Positions 1 through 9,570 are shown, counted from the stretch's first letter. The stretch is DNA of 24,123 nucleotides from Promethearchaeota archaeon (GCA_011365055.1 RDOG01000033.1:1-24123), one strand, 5' to 3'. Translations and numbers: made by a program. Notes: generated from the sequence alone by a model not told the origin.

Positions 1-3000
1 GTAAACAAGCCAATTCAAAAATTCTACATCAACTTCACCACCAGTGCCTCCACCATTATTAATGCTAATATAGATCTGATCAGATGCCTTAGCACCATAA
101 ATGTCAGTTATTGTCACCCGTAAATAATAAAAACCGTCAGATACTTGATTTGAATCAAACATTCCCATCCAAGTAGAATCAGGATCGACTAAAGTCCCAT
201 TATAAACCAAATTCATATTACTAGCATCAAGTATTTCGTATATTCCTTCAACAATAACATTCGGCCCTGATGCAGGAGCCGTGATGGGATAATTCCCACT
301 AATATAATAATATCCATAATATGAATAATAACCGTAAGGATCATATGGAATTATTGATACTTCTATAAATTCAGTATTGTTTATATATCCGATTAATTCG
401 GTTAATTTTGCACCATACATGTCTATTATTCCTGCATAGACAAGTATGTTTTGATTTGGCAAGTCATAAGAGGGCCATTGTGCTTCCCAATAATATGAAG
501 AACCATTATATGTAAGTGGAATACTAGCAAGTTGTTCGAATCCAGTATTATCAAATAACCAAATAAATGCTGCCAAGATAGGATTTGGACTCGATCCGTT
601 AATTTTGAATTCAACCATCCCAGATAATTCACCAGTTACTGGTGAAACAATTTCAATACTGGAAGAATTCACGCTAGCTAAGGTAAAGTCAAAAGTTTCA
701 TAATAAATTATTGTTGGATATTTGTTATATTGATCATTGTGACCTTCTATCGCTATTAATATTTTATATTCACCATCTGGCAGGTTATATCCAGCATATT
801 GACCTGTAAAATAAGTGCCATTATACATTAAATTAGCTCTATCAAAGGTTTCAGCAAGTGTCCAGCTTAAACTATTTGTTAAGTTTTCAAAGAAGTTCTT
901 CTCGAAGATATAAGCATTTATATAAAGATTATTAGGATCACAAATTCCCATATAATCATTTTCAAAAACGGTAATTTGGAAAACATCACCAACAGTTCCC
1001 GTGGGTTCCGATAAAGAAATATCAAAAAGAATTGCTGTAAAATTAACTTGGCAATATGTCATATCCATTCTAATGTCATAAAACATCGTGTCACTTTGTT
1101 GTTCGTGTTTAATATTTTTATAAGCCATAAAGGATTGATGACCATTATAAATACCTGTGTTGTTATTTTGTGTAATCAATGATGCAAATCCATCAGCACT
1201 AACACTAGTGATATTAGCATTTTGTATTATAGTTTCCACATAACCATATAGTGATGTAGTTTCACAATCAGTCACGTTAAATGGCATGGTTAAAACATTA
1301 GCATAATCAAGCGTATAATTATTAGTTGTTGAATTATAGTTAGATCCAAAATATAATGGCAGATAAATATTAGCGGTTATAACTTCATGACCAATTTCCG
1401 AACCCACATTTGGATCAAAGGGAAATATGTCCACAGTAGGATAATAGGCAGACCTTTCTCCGGTCTCGTTATAAAAGTCTGGAGAAGCAGGAGTTCCTTT
1501 CCAAAATTGTTGAAAATCGTATTTCCAGCATAAATATGATAAATTAGTTGTCAATCGGGAAGTATCAAATGCATTAGCAAGCCCTCCAGGAACATCGTTT
1601 TGAAATTTATTGATAAACGTGGTATAATCAATTACAGAATAATTGCATGCAAAAATAATGAACTTAAAATGCCTATTCGTAAAATTAGAAATTAATGTGA
1701 AATTTCCTTCCATTCCAAATGCTTTTTCATATTCAATTTTGATTTCAGTAGCCTTTAAATCCCATTCAGACTCATTGTATAAATTTTCTCCGGAAATGAT
1801 TAGCAAAACATCTTGATCATCAGTATTTGGAGTATTGGCTCCAAAAGCAAATTCATCTTCCCAAACATTCCGCATTATCTTGCTATCATTATCATTGGCA
1901 GCCATTAAATCAACCCTCACATTGTCAAAAGCAGATGTTATATTTATTCCAGAAGTGAGATTATATCCACCAAATTGACCAGAAATGAGGATGTTACCTT
2001 GTGGATCAACAATTGATCTAATTTTTTCAGCGTAAAACGTGTTATTAATATTAGTTTTAACCATCTTTGATCTAGTATAAGAAACATTTTGCATGTATTG
2101 ATTCAGACCCAAAACAAGTGAATCTTTGGCAGTTATTTTTATTTCAATTTCACCGTTAGGACAACATGCAATAGAATCAAACCAACCTTCGTATAATTTG
2201 GAACCATCATTATATATTAAATTGATCGTTTGGTAGGTTTCACCTGAAACTTGTCCCATTACACCAATAGAAGATGGTGAGGATATAACTGCTTGTACCG
2301 ATGAATTATCCACTCCATTAGCACTAGTTATATTAGCTGAAATAGACACGTTTCCAGCTACAAAGGATGGAAGTACACAATCGATTTGGATCATAGGAAC
2401 AGTCAAGTTGACTTCAATATCATTTGAAGAATTTAATCCATTATCTAAATCCCATACATTATAAACAATTGACATATTATTATTTTGTAAAGTTAAATTG
2501 TTATCAGGAATAAAACCTGTGTATTCCGCTATTGGCATTGGCAGATAACTCATAAGATCTGCATAATCATTTACACATTGAAACATTAAACTTGATTTAA
2601 CGTAATCTGCCATTGAATCAGGTTTTCCTATCAAGCTTGAGGGTGTCTTATTTAAAACTTGAGCTAAAGAAAATTCCTTATCCCCTGCATTATCATGCAA
2701 CCAATATGAATCGTAAAAATCTGCAACACTGATTAAAACAACATTACCCGTATCATAAACAGGGAACATATCAGATCCCATCAAATATTGATTTGGATTA
2801 AAAGTTTCAAATCCAGGTCTATTCCATACAATTTCTAAGGCAGCATCAGATTCATTTATCTTACTATCTTTTAAAACATTCATTAAATTTGAATCCTTAG
2901 CATAATTATTAAAGAAATCATCTTGAAAGGATGAAAAATTAAACGTGCCGGTATAATTCATTCCAAATATCATATAATTCATATTAGAAAACATACTTGT

Positions 3001-6000
3001 TCCGTTTTGATCTTGTATTTGTAACAATTCGATTTCAGTCCCTGTATTGAATACTCGTTCTATTTCATTTTCGATAGCCCCAGCCCTATCAGCCATTTCA
3101 GAACCAGTGTAATCAGGACCGTAAATCATCGTATTGAAAACATTTTCATAAAAAACAAAGATATGGACATCCCTGGGAGGTGCTTCGAAAAATCCACCTG
3201 TAATCAATCGATGGTCGTATTCAGTACTCTGATTATCATTATAAGCTATAAATAATATGCACTGCACACCATCCAATTCTGGAATGCTAGTGTTAACATC
3301 AACATATAATTCAGAACCAATTACCTGTGACCGTACAGATACCCCACCATCAAAAATTATAATGTTCAAAGAGTCTTCAATATAACTATTATTAATATAA
3401 AAATTAAGTGTGGAATTGGACGAGCCAACTGCCTGATAAATATCTTCTGCAAAAATTTTAACGGATTGGTTACCCCATGTTAATCCCTCCAAGTTTAATG
3501 AGCCATTCCAAAAGCCAGAACCTGCATCGTACGCCAAATCAATGACATGCTCATTTGAGATAATACCTAAATTTCTCAATCCCCTTGATTCTGCAAATGA
3601 ACATGCAAGTACATCATTAATTGTATCGTTATTTAAATCACCAGAGGCATCAAGATTAGTAATACCCATATTTCCATATCCAGAAATCTCATCATTTATG
3701 TTAGCGATATTACTTTGTTGAATGAATGATCCATCAGAATAAATCATTGCATGGATATAGCCACCATTATAGCCAAATAATAAGTCGGGAACACCGTCCA
3801 TGTTTAAATCTCCTGATCCCATGGTAGAAGGAGTATTATCATCAGATGGAATCACATTATTCCAATAGGTGAAATTAGCAATCCCATCATTTATCCATAA
3901 ATCAGCACTTGAACCATGTTGAATAGCAATATCGGTGTAAGAATCGTTATTGAAATCACCTACGGCAAGAGGAGCTTGTGATCCATCACCATAGGGAGAT
4001 CCGAATACGTCTGAATCATAATTGAAAGTAGTTCCATTATTTAAAAACAAGAATACATTTTGAGATGTATCAGAGCAAATTATATCGTCATAATCATTTT
4101 GATCAAAATCAGCACTTACAACATAATATGGAGTGTTGGGTAAACCTGTAATATTAGCCCAAAAGGAGAAGCTTCCTGGTTCTGAAATATTATTTAGCCA
4201 AAATTCTAAATAATGATTACTTGACATGTCAGAATAAAGAACTACAAAGTCAGGTAAAGTATCATTATTAAAATCACCAACAGCAATATCATTTGGAGTA
4301 ATTAGACTATTTATAATAATTGTTGTTGGATCCTCAAAATCACCCGTTCCATCATTTAAATAAAGTGAAATTTCTCTATACATCCCCATCTGGTCTCTTG
4401 CACCTAATACATCATCATATCCATCATTATTAATGTCAACGATTATGCCACTAACAAGCATTAGATTATTAGTCGTAAAATCATGAAATTGATATAAATC
4501 AGAAAATTTAGTTGGTTGCTCTTCTTTCCCGAATTGATTCGTTACTGTCGCCCATGCGTGTTCTATCGTATAGGGATTTGAAATATTTACAGCAAAATCA
4601 AGAGATCCATCAGCCTTTAAGCTAACAACTGTATTATTTAGTGGATCTTCGAAATCAAATAACATATTATCGGAATTTGTAATGTTAATATCATCAACAA
4701 GCAATCCCATTCCAAGGACTCCACCACAAGCTAATAGAGGTTCACCATAACTTACAAGATCACTATAAATTCCTTTTACAACAAGGACATATTTACCGTT
4801 TGGTATAATATATGAAGTCAAATTAGCAGTCCAATTGTTAGGGGAGGTGTTTTCAAAATAAATATCTAAAATTGGATTTGGATTGTCTTTAGAGTTAGGG
4901 ATATAAGAGTGGAAATCATTATAAGAGTAAATTTCTCCATAGACGCTTATTAAATCTGTATTATTATTAATATTTAATTCAATATATTCTAAATCACCTA
5001 TTTCATCAGTTATTGGCTGTGTACGTTCAATATAAACCTGTGGAGCTGTAAAATTAAGTTCGATTTCATTTAATGCAGGCTGACCTGTCAGATTATAATA
5101 GACCTCGACATCGTTGATGAAAGATATATAAGATTCACTCATAACATCAGGCGAGGAGTTGTAATAATAAGAATTTTGAATGTATGTATAAATTGAAGAA
5201 GCAATATTAGTAGCATATTCAGTTTCATTACACGACTTAATTGAACTCACACCTGAAATAGTTCCTACATTTAAAGTTCTATTATCGGTTGAATTATAAG
5301 GAGTATAATATTCAGGTAATTTTTGCATTACTCTTATTTGGTTTTCAAAATACGGATCAAAAGTAATAGAAGATATATATTCTTCAAATAAATCAATATT
5401 TGCGTGAAAAACTTCTAAAATACCATCTCTCGAGTACATATTATCATTTAATACTAAGGAATTTAATCCATTAGGAAGGGAACTATTAAGAAAATTTAAA
5501 AAATAAGTATAATTCCTTTCAGTACTTAAATTGGCAGTAAAAATCAAATGAATAATATCTAGTTCCAACCCATTATTCCAATCACTCACCATATGGCTGT
5601 AATTTAGTTCAGAACCAGTGGAATTTAAATTAAATATTTGATTCCAATCTTCTGCGATCATTTCTCCATAAGAAAGTAGTTCTGATTTTAATAATTGAAG
5701 CGGTGCTGGAAATCCACAAGTTAAAACAAGCTCCCCTATAGAATCGTTATTTACTGACGGATTATTTTTATAATTTTCATGAATTGATGAACTTTCATTA
5801 AATATAATAAAGGAAATATACATTGCCCGATCATAGGCAGAAAGGGAATCGTTTAGTTCAGCTATAAAGGGTTGATCCGATTGAAAAGTAGCAGAAATCG
5901 TTAAATTGCCATTAGGATCAACATAATAATTAACTTGCTCCACATAATAGGATCTACCACCAGGAGTTGATGACCGGTTCAATCCAAAAATTGAAGATAA

Positions 6001-6147
6001 AATGGGAGCAATTAATCCCGTGGCAAATATCATTCCGACTAAAATACTTAATACAAACGTGGAAAGAATAAATAAAGATAAAATTTTAAGCCGGGTTTTA
6101 CGGACAATATAAAATCGGCTTGTTTTGTTATGCTGATCGTATAACAT
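1..6147 (-). CDS. Giant membrane-anchored surface protein with FG-GAP propeller and triplicated unknown domain (partial, C-terminus outside window)
   Basis: I read every codon from ATG at 6147 to base 1 and found no stop, so at least 2049 residues are encoded and the gene continues left. A ribosome site GAGGAA (6155-6160) sits 7 nt before the ATG. Residues about 20-50 are a basic stretch followed by one hydrophobic segment, a signal anchor, so the rest should be extracellular; Asn-X-Ser/Thr sites are abundant. Order seen: anchor; unknown module 1 (about 70-369); Ig-like region; six Asp-rich FG-GAP/VCBS loops (571-845); Ig-like region; module 2 (about 1000-1190); Ig-like regions; module 3 (about 1430-1690); then several Ig-like beta modules, the last two each carrying a D-x-YGAK motif. 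FG-GAP propellers are known from integrins and microbial adhesins, so adhesion or cell-surface assembly is likely, but this is inference. The full C-terminus, and any sorting tail, is not visible. Confidence 0.9.
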   Translation of the reverse strand, partial: MLYDQHNKTSRFYIVRKTRLKILSLFILSTFVLSILVGMIFATGLIAPILSSIFGLNRSSTPGGRSYYVEQVNYYVDPNGNLTISATFQSDQPFIAELNDSLSAYDRAMYISFIIFNESSSIHENYKNNPSVNNDSIGELVLTCGFPAPLQLLKSELLSYGEMIAEDWNQIFNLNSTGSELNYSHMVSDWNNGLELDIIHLIFTANLSTERNYTYFLNFLNSSLPNGLNSLVLNDNMYSRDGILEVFHANIDLFEEYISSITFDPYFENQIRVMQKLPEYYTPYNSTDNRTLNVGTISGVSSIKSCNETEYATNIASSIYTYIQNSYYYNSSPDVMSESYISFINDVEVYYNLTGQPALNEIELNFTAPQVYIERTQPITDEIGDLEYIELNINNNTDLISVYGEIYSYNDFHSYIPNSKDNPNPILDIYFENTSPNNWTANLTSYIIPNGKYVLVVKGIYSDLVSYGEPLLACGGVLGMGLLVDDINITNSDNMLFDFEDPLNNTVVSLKADGSLDFAVNISNPYTIEHAWATVTNQFGKEEQPTKFSDLYQFHDFTTNNLMLVSGIIVDINNDGYDDVLGARDQMGMYREISLYLNDGTGDFEDPTTIIINSLITPNDIAVGDFNNDTLPDFVVLYSDMSSNHYLEFWLNNISEPGSFSFWANITGLPNTPYYVVSADFDQNDYDDIICSDTSQNVFLFLNNGTTFNYDSDVFGSPYGDGSQAPLAVGDFNNDSYTDIAIQHGSSADLWINDGIANFTYWNNVIPSDDNTPSTMGSGDLNMDGVPDLLFGYNGGYIHAMIYSDGSFIQQSNIANINDEISGYGNMGITNLDASGDLNNDTINDVLACSFAESRGLRNLGIISNEHVIDLAYDAGSGFWNGSLNLEGLTWGNQSVKIFAEDIYQAVGSSNSTLNFYINNSYIEDSLNIIIFDGGVSVRSQVIGSELYVDVNTSIPELDGVQCILFIAYNDNQSTEYDHRLITGGFFEAPPRDVHIFVFYENVFNTMIYGPDYTGSEMADRAGAIENEIERVFNTGTEIELLQIQDQNGTSMFSNMNYMIFGMNYTGTFNFSSFQDDFFNNYAKDSNLMNVLKDSKINESDAALEIVWNRPGFETFNPNQYLMGSDMFPVYDTGNVVLISVADFYDSYWLHDNAGDKEFSLAQVLNKTPSSLIGKPDSMADYVKSSLMFQCVNDYADLMSYLPMPIAEYTGFIPDNNLTLQNNNMSIVYNVWDLDNGLNSSNDIEVNLTVPMIQIDCVLPSFVAGNVSISANITSANGVDNSSVQAVISSPSSIGVMGQVSGETYQTINLIYNDGSKLYEGWFDSIACCPNGEIEIKITAKDSLVLGLNQYMQNVSYTRSKMVKTNINNTFYAEKIRSIVDPQGNILISGQFGGYNLTSGINITSAFDNVRVDLMAANDNDSKIMRNVWEDEFAFGANTPNTDDQDVLLIISGENLYNESEWDLKATEIKIEYEKAFGMEGNFTLISNFTNRHFKFIIFACNYSVIDYTTFINKFQNDVPGGLANAFDTSRLTTNLSYLCWKYDFQQFWKGTPASPDFYNETGERSAYYPTVDIFPFDPNVGSEIGHEVITANIYLPLYFGSNYNSTTNNYTLDYANVLTMPFNVTDCETTSLYGYVETIIQNANITSVSADGFASLITQNNNTGIYNGHQSFMAYKNIKHEQQSDTMFYDIRMDMTYCQVNFTAILFDISLSEPTGTVGDVFQITVFENDYMGICDPNNLYINAYIFEKNFFENLTNSLSWTLAETFDRANLMYNGTYFTGQYAGYNLPDGEYKILIAIEGHNDQYNKYPTIIYYETFDFTLASVNSSSIEIVSPVTGELSGMVEFKINGSSPNPILAAFIWLFDNTGFEQLASIPLTYNGSSYYWEAQWPSYDLPNQNILVYAGIIDMYGAKLTELIGYINNTEFIEVSIIPYDPYGYYSYYGYYYISGNYPITAPASGPNVIVEGIYEILDASNMNLVYNGTLVDPDSTWMGMFDSNQVSDGFYYLRVTITDIYGAKASDQIYISINNGGGTGGEVDVEFLNWLVY
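1561..1680 (-). repeat. Core of unknown module, copy 3 of 3
   Basis: Residues about 1490-1529. The segment contains IIFACNYS followed by YTTFINKF and VPGGLAN, matching IFTANLS / YTYFLNFL / LPNGLN of copy 1. Copies 1 and 3 also share a later FDP ... YNST ... C-x-[ET]-T/E ... IQN series. Confidence 0.6.
2881..3000 (-). repeat. Core of unknown module, copy 2 of 3
   Basis: Residues about 1050-1089. The segment contains MIFGMNYT followed by an aromatic stretch FSSFQDDFFNN, matching copies 1 and 3 in position and pattern. The copy is the most diverged of the three and is followed by a VNLTVP strand comparable to NFTAP after copy 1. Confidence 0.5.
3613..4437 (-). repeat. Six FG-GAP/VCBS calcium-loop repeats inside the giant surface protein
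   Basis: Six loops of the form D-x-[ND]-x-[DN]-x-x-x-D occur at residues 571-579, 625-633, 680-688, 731-739, 780-788 and 837-845, spaced 49 to 57 residues apart. Examples are DINNDGYDD, GDFNNDTLPD and GDLNMDGVPD. This spacing and motif are the hallmark of FG-GAP/VCBS blades, which bind calcium and build a beta-propeller. A seventh blade without acidic residues could exist but I could not identify one. Confidence 0.85.
5461..5580 (-). repeat. Core of unknown module, copy 1 of 3
   Basis: Residues about 190-229 of the giant protein. The segment reads hydrophobic strand, IFTANLS, short spacer, then an aromatic helix-like stretch ending LPNGLN. It aligns by eye with the segments at 2881-3000 and 1561-1680. 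The full module probably spans about residues 70-369 and ends in an NFTAP-type strand. Confidence 0.6.
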
Positions 6148-6207
6148 ATAACGATTCCTCAAAAAGAATTTTTAGGTACCAGAGTGTAGTATGATCCTAA
6201 TACCATA

Positions 6208-6216
6208 ATATATAAA
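6208..6216 (-). promoter_or_regulatory. Probable TATA box of the giant surface protein gene
   Basis: Read on the minus strand the site is TTTATATAT, 61-69 nt before the ATG, preceded by an A/G-rich BRE-like stretch. Initiation about 25 nt downstream would leave a leader of about 35-40 nt that contains the GAGGAA ribosome site. Confidence 0.4.
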
Positions 6217-6369
6217 CTTTTATTTATCAAATTGTGAAATTCTCAATATAAATAAAAAGGAGAAGCCATTTCATTACTAGTATATTACACTTTCGTTTAT
6301 ATCTATATGATTATTATTAGACAATAACTTAAAAAAACATCTAAGATTAAGAATTTCACGAATTATTTT

Positions 6370-8982
6370 TTGGTGAAAAATTTGCAGGAATATGAAGAAG
6401 AAATTGAATTTTCAGTCAAGGATATCATTAATTATAGGACTCTAAAAGCAGTTCTTTTAATTTTTGCTATTGGATTTATAAGTGTAATTATTGGATTGGC
6501 AATACTTCACTTTATCGGTTATCAGCCAGCAATTATTTTGGTTCAATATATTTTAAACACGCTTGTAGCACCAGAAGGGCTTACTAAATGGATTTATGGA
6601 TATGCAGTGGATATTTATACCCTAACGTTTGATGCTAATTTCTTTTTCATTCTCATAATAACCAATAACTTTTTGCGTATTCTTTTAAGTTCTATTGGAG
6701 CAGCTTTATTTTGGGTTAGTATTATTGGTTTTTATAAATATTTTATAAAAAATGAGAAAAAAGATCGAAATCCAAAATTGTACATAATAGGAATCGCAAT
6801 TTTCATTGTAGAATATTTCTTATTTGATGACCAATTTACTATCAGCGCTTTAATTATTCTTCCATTAATTTTTGGAGGAATAATTTGGCTAATAAGAAGA
6901 ATTAGAAAGCAAAATAATAATGAATCTTTCATTAATACATTCTTAAAAATTTCAATCTATTCTATTTTTGTCGCTGAATTGTTAACTTTCGTGTTTCATG
7001 TAGCAAATTATTTTGTTTTTGTTCCAGCACCATTTACTACAACTACCGAGTGGTTTACTACAGTTGCCCCTCATCTTTTCATAGAACTTATTGCAATCAT
7101 GATGGGTACTGCAATAGGATATTTCATTGCTGTAGACATGAGACAAGCTTTGGATGAAGAAGGAATTGATGGATTTTTAGATGAAGGAGAGGCTATCCTT
7201 TCAAATAAAAAGATTTGGAAAGCAGTCCTAATAACTTTAGTAGTTTTTGTTATTGGTGGATTAGTTGAAGCTTATTTTTCAATTCTTTATATATGGCCTG
7301 CTTATGGATCATATGAATTCACAGTAATCGGTAATTTGATATGGGAAATTTTTCTTAATTGGGGACCTATAATTCTAATTTGCGGTATACTTTATCTTGG
7401 AACGAAAAATACGAAATATTGGCCCTTTATTGAGATAATAATTATTGTGCTAATTATTGAAGGAATATTTTATCTATTTAGTTATTTGAATGTTATTAAT
7501 AGTATTGTTAATCCCACTTCTACTTCTACCATTTCTACAATTTTTAATCCTTTTCCAGAAAATCAACCAATGGCACTTCATTTCGTCGTAATGGCTCTGT
7601 TCTTTTCGGGTGAAGCAATTCAAAATTTTGCCATGTTTAGCGTATTAATTTTATTTGTTATAGTTACAAAATTGGTTTTAGACTATCGAAAGAAAAAATT
7701 GGTCTATACAGGTAGTATTGAAAATCCAATAACTCAAAAAGGAATTTTTAACGCGTTTTCAGTACAAAATAGTGAACTTTTAAAATATAATTTGATAAAT
7801 GGAATTTTTCCGATAATGCCGATGATATTGTTATTATATAGTATTGAAGGATTAGATTATTTTCAAATGAATATTATATTGTTTTTATTCCTTGTTTGGC
7901 GATTTAGGGGTACTACAGATAAAGCGATGACATTAAAAATTTCACCCATGGAATTTGATGAACATGGAAATACAATTATTGAAAATAAAGGGAAGAAAGA
8001 AGCCTTTATGAGTATAATTATGAAACTTTATTATGTAGGAATGCTAGTTTTTAATATTTATTCAATATATAATCTGATTATTTCCGATATTAATCAATAT
8101 TATTTCTTTTACTATACTTTATCGTTTGTTAAACAATTAATTCTCGCAATAGTTTTATTACCATTTTTGACAACATTCGGTTCTATTTTTCTTGTAAAAT
8201 TAAGAGATTTTTTTGGAAAAATAAAATTCAATTTAAAAGGGCAATTCATAAAAGCATTATTATATTCCATCCCTGTTTCTATTCTAGCTGTAGGAATTCT
8301 AATTGGATTATCTTATTTTAGTACTTTTTTAATCTTTGGAGTATTGGATTTTAATACCGCTTTATCAATAGCTACTAGTTATAACCTTGATACAACTTAT
8401 TTTTTTAGTGTGAATTTATGGTTGACAGTTAATGTATTAATATTTTTCAGTATATTTATTATAATAGGATATGTATCAGTCCAATTTTCGATTAAATATA
8501 AAATTTCTAAAGTTTATATTATATTTTGTACTGTATGTCTTTCTTTCCCATTAATGTGGATTCTTCTGCCATCGACACATTATTTAGTATCTGCAACTTT
8601 AAATTTTATTTTTTCAGGTCAAAATTGGATGATTAGTACTATCCTTATACCGATCTTCCCGGATATCCCCACGACTTGGGAAATGGTCCCTTGGCTACTC
8701 GTGAATAGTGCATTAGGAGGATTATGGGGATTAATTACGTTCTTTCCGGTCTTCATATTGATAACTATTCGCTCATTTGTTTCAATAATAGGATTACCAG
8801 ACTTAACAGGATTCTTAAGTGAAAATTATTTATTTTTTCCAAATTTATATTATCAGAATTTTATTTTCTTGCTTAATTTTTCTCTAATCATGATGGGAGC
8901 AATAATCATTGGTTATTACGTGTTCTATGTTAAGAAATTAGAAAAGAAACAGCGAAGGAAGAAATTTAAGAGAACAAATTAA
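6370..8982 (+). CDS. Multipass membrane protein (about 16-18 segments) with a possible SpoIIM-like core
   Basis: The 870-residue product is dominated by long Leu/Ile/Phe helices separated by short charged loops, ending in a Lys/Arg-rich cytoplasmic tail. A stop at 6325 and the absence of an early ATG leave TTG (6370) or GTG (6373) as starts; no convincing ribosome site is seen. Residues about 90-125 (an NN pair in a hydrophobic run) and 234-305 (PHLFIEL, then a helix ending GGLVEAYF) resemble the SpoIIM/DUF95 membrane family, whose members carry a P-H-x-x-x-E motif and a later membrane Glu. That match is from memory and partial, and the protein is far longer than a usual SpoIIM protein. The second half is unrecognised. 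It is divergent from the giant surface protein, so a role in exporting or organising surface material is possible but unproven. Confidence 0.8.
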   Translation: MVKNLQEYEEEIEFSVKDIINYRTLKAVLLIFAIGFISVIIGLAILHFIGYQPAIILVQYILNTLVAPEGLTKWIYGYAVDIYTLTFDANFFFILIITNNFLRILLSSIGAALFWVSIIGFYKYFIKNEKKDRNPKLYIIGIAIFIVEYFLFDDQFTISALIILPLIFGGIIWLIRRIRKQNNNESFINTFLKISIYSIFVAELLTFVFHVANYFVFVPAPFTTTTEWFTTVAPHLFIELIAIMMGTAIGYFIAVDMRQALDEEGIDGFLDEGEAILSNKKIWKAVLITLVVFVIGGLVEAYFSILYIWPAYGSYEFTVIGNLIWEIFLNWGPIILICGILYLGTKNTKYWPFIEIIIIVLIIEGIFYLFSYLNVINSIVNPTSTSTISTIFNPFPENQPMALHFVVMALFFSGEAIQNFAMFSVLILFVIVTKLVLDYRKKKLVYTGSIENPITQKGIFNAFSVQNSELLKYNLINGIFPIMPMILLLYSIEGLDYFQMNIILFLFLVWRFRGTTDKAMTLKISPMEFDEHGNTIIENKGKKEAFMSIIMKLYYVGMLVFNIYSIYNLIISDINQYYFFYYTLSFVKQLILAIVLLPFLTTFGSIFLVKLRDFFGKIKFNLKGQFIKALLYSIPVSILAVGILIGLSYFSTFLIFGVLDFNTALSIATSYNLDTTYFFSVNLWLTVNVLIFFSIFIIIGYVSVQFSIKYKISKVYIIFCTVCLSFPLMWILLPSTHYLVSATLNFIFSGQNWMISTILIPIFPDIPTTWEMVPWLLVNSALGGLWGLITFFPVFILITIRSFVSIIGLPDLTGFLSENYLFFPNLYYQNFIFLLNFSLIMMGAIIIGYYVFYVKKLEKKQRRKKFKRTN

Positions 8983-8987
8983 ATAAT

Positions 8988-8999
8988 ATTTCTTTTTTT
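8988..8999 (+). terminator. T-rich terminator of the multipass membrane protein gene
   Basis: Just after the stop codon at 8982 the plus strand carries ATTTCTTTTTTT, typical of archaeal oligo-T termination. It reaches the 3' end of the convergent gene. Confidence 0.45.
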
Positions 9000-9570
9000 A
9001 ATTAAATGATAATGGAGATCTAATATTTTTTAAAACTTTAATTCTTTTAAAAAGGAAAAATACACAAATAATAATTAAAAGAGCTGAAATAATGCTTACA
9101 AACTCAAATCCGGGAATTAATAGGATTGGATATTCATATCCCCCAACTAAAGAAATATTTAGATCAAATTCACATCCAAGAATGTAAATTGTATTAATTT
9201 TTATTAAATAATATCCGGTTAAATTACATTTAATACTACAATTTTGATAATCATTACCAAAAGTGTCCGAACTATCAGATAAATTATTAATGCTGCTATA
9301 TAAAAATAAACTTAAGTTGTATTTTGATGAATTAAAACTTATATTCACTGAAAAATTCGCATCCAAAAGACAATAAACTTTGTAATAAATTTCCGATTTT
9401 CCAGCAGGAATTTCTTCAATATAATTGCCAGGGGTTCTAGTCATCGCATTGGCAAAACTAGAACCATCTTCTGCTGTATATCCTTCATTAATGGGCGTAA
9501 TTAAAAGGATTGAAAATAAAAAAACAAATGAACACAATAAAAAAATCTTTTTTTGAAATGGTTTAGGCAT
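8998..9570 (-). CDS. Small secreted surface protein, PPC-like beta domain with IPGFE-type sorting tail
   Basis: The 190-residue product has a classic signal peptide (basic start, hydrophobic residues 9-25) and a beta-rich ectodomain (about 35-145). The pattern AGKSEIYYKVY ... LSLFLYSS ... LTGYYLIKI ... FDLNIS resembles pre-peptidase C-terminal (PPC) domains. Three ectodomain cysteines could form a disulfide. Residues 152-156 are IPGFE, followed by a hydrophobic helix (157-174) and basic residues from 175. This tripartite tail matches the layout of the Loki-CTERM/PGF-CTERM class of archaeal sorting signals. A GGAAAG ribosome site lies just before the ATG. The gene is convergent with the multipass membrane protein gene, 15 nt away. 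The domain assignment is tentative; the secreted and tail-anchored topology is clear. Confidence 0.8.
   Translation of the reverse strand: MPKPFQKKIFLLCSFVFLFSILLITPINEGYTAEDGSSFANAMTRTPGNYIEEIPAGKSEIYYKVYCLLDANFSVNISFNSSKYNLSLFLYSSINNLSDSSDTFGNDYQNCSIKCNLTGYYLIKINTIYILGCEFDLNISLVGGYEYPILLIPGFEFVSIISALLIIICVFFLFKRIKVLKNIRSPLSFN

Noticed and set aside
426..632. 68-codon minus-strand frame starting with ATG
   Set aside because: It lies in a different phase inside the continuous giant surface-protein frame, which is open through the whole region and has recognisable domains.
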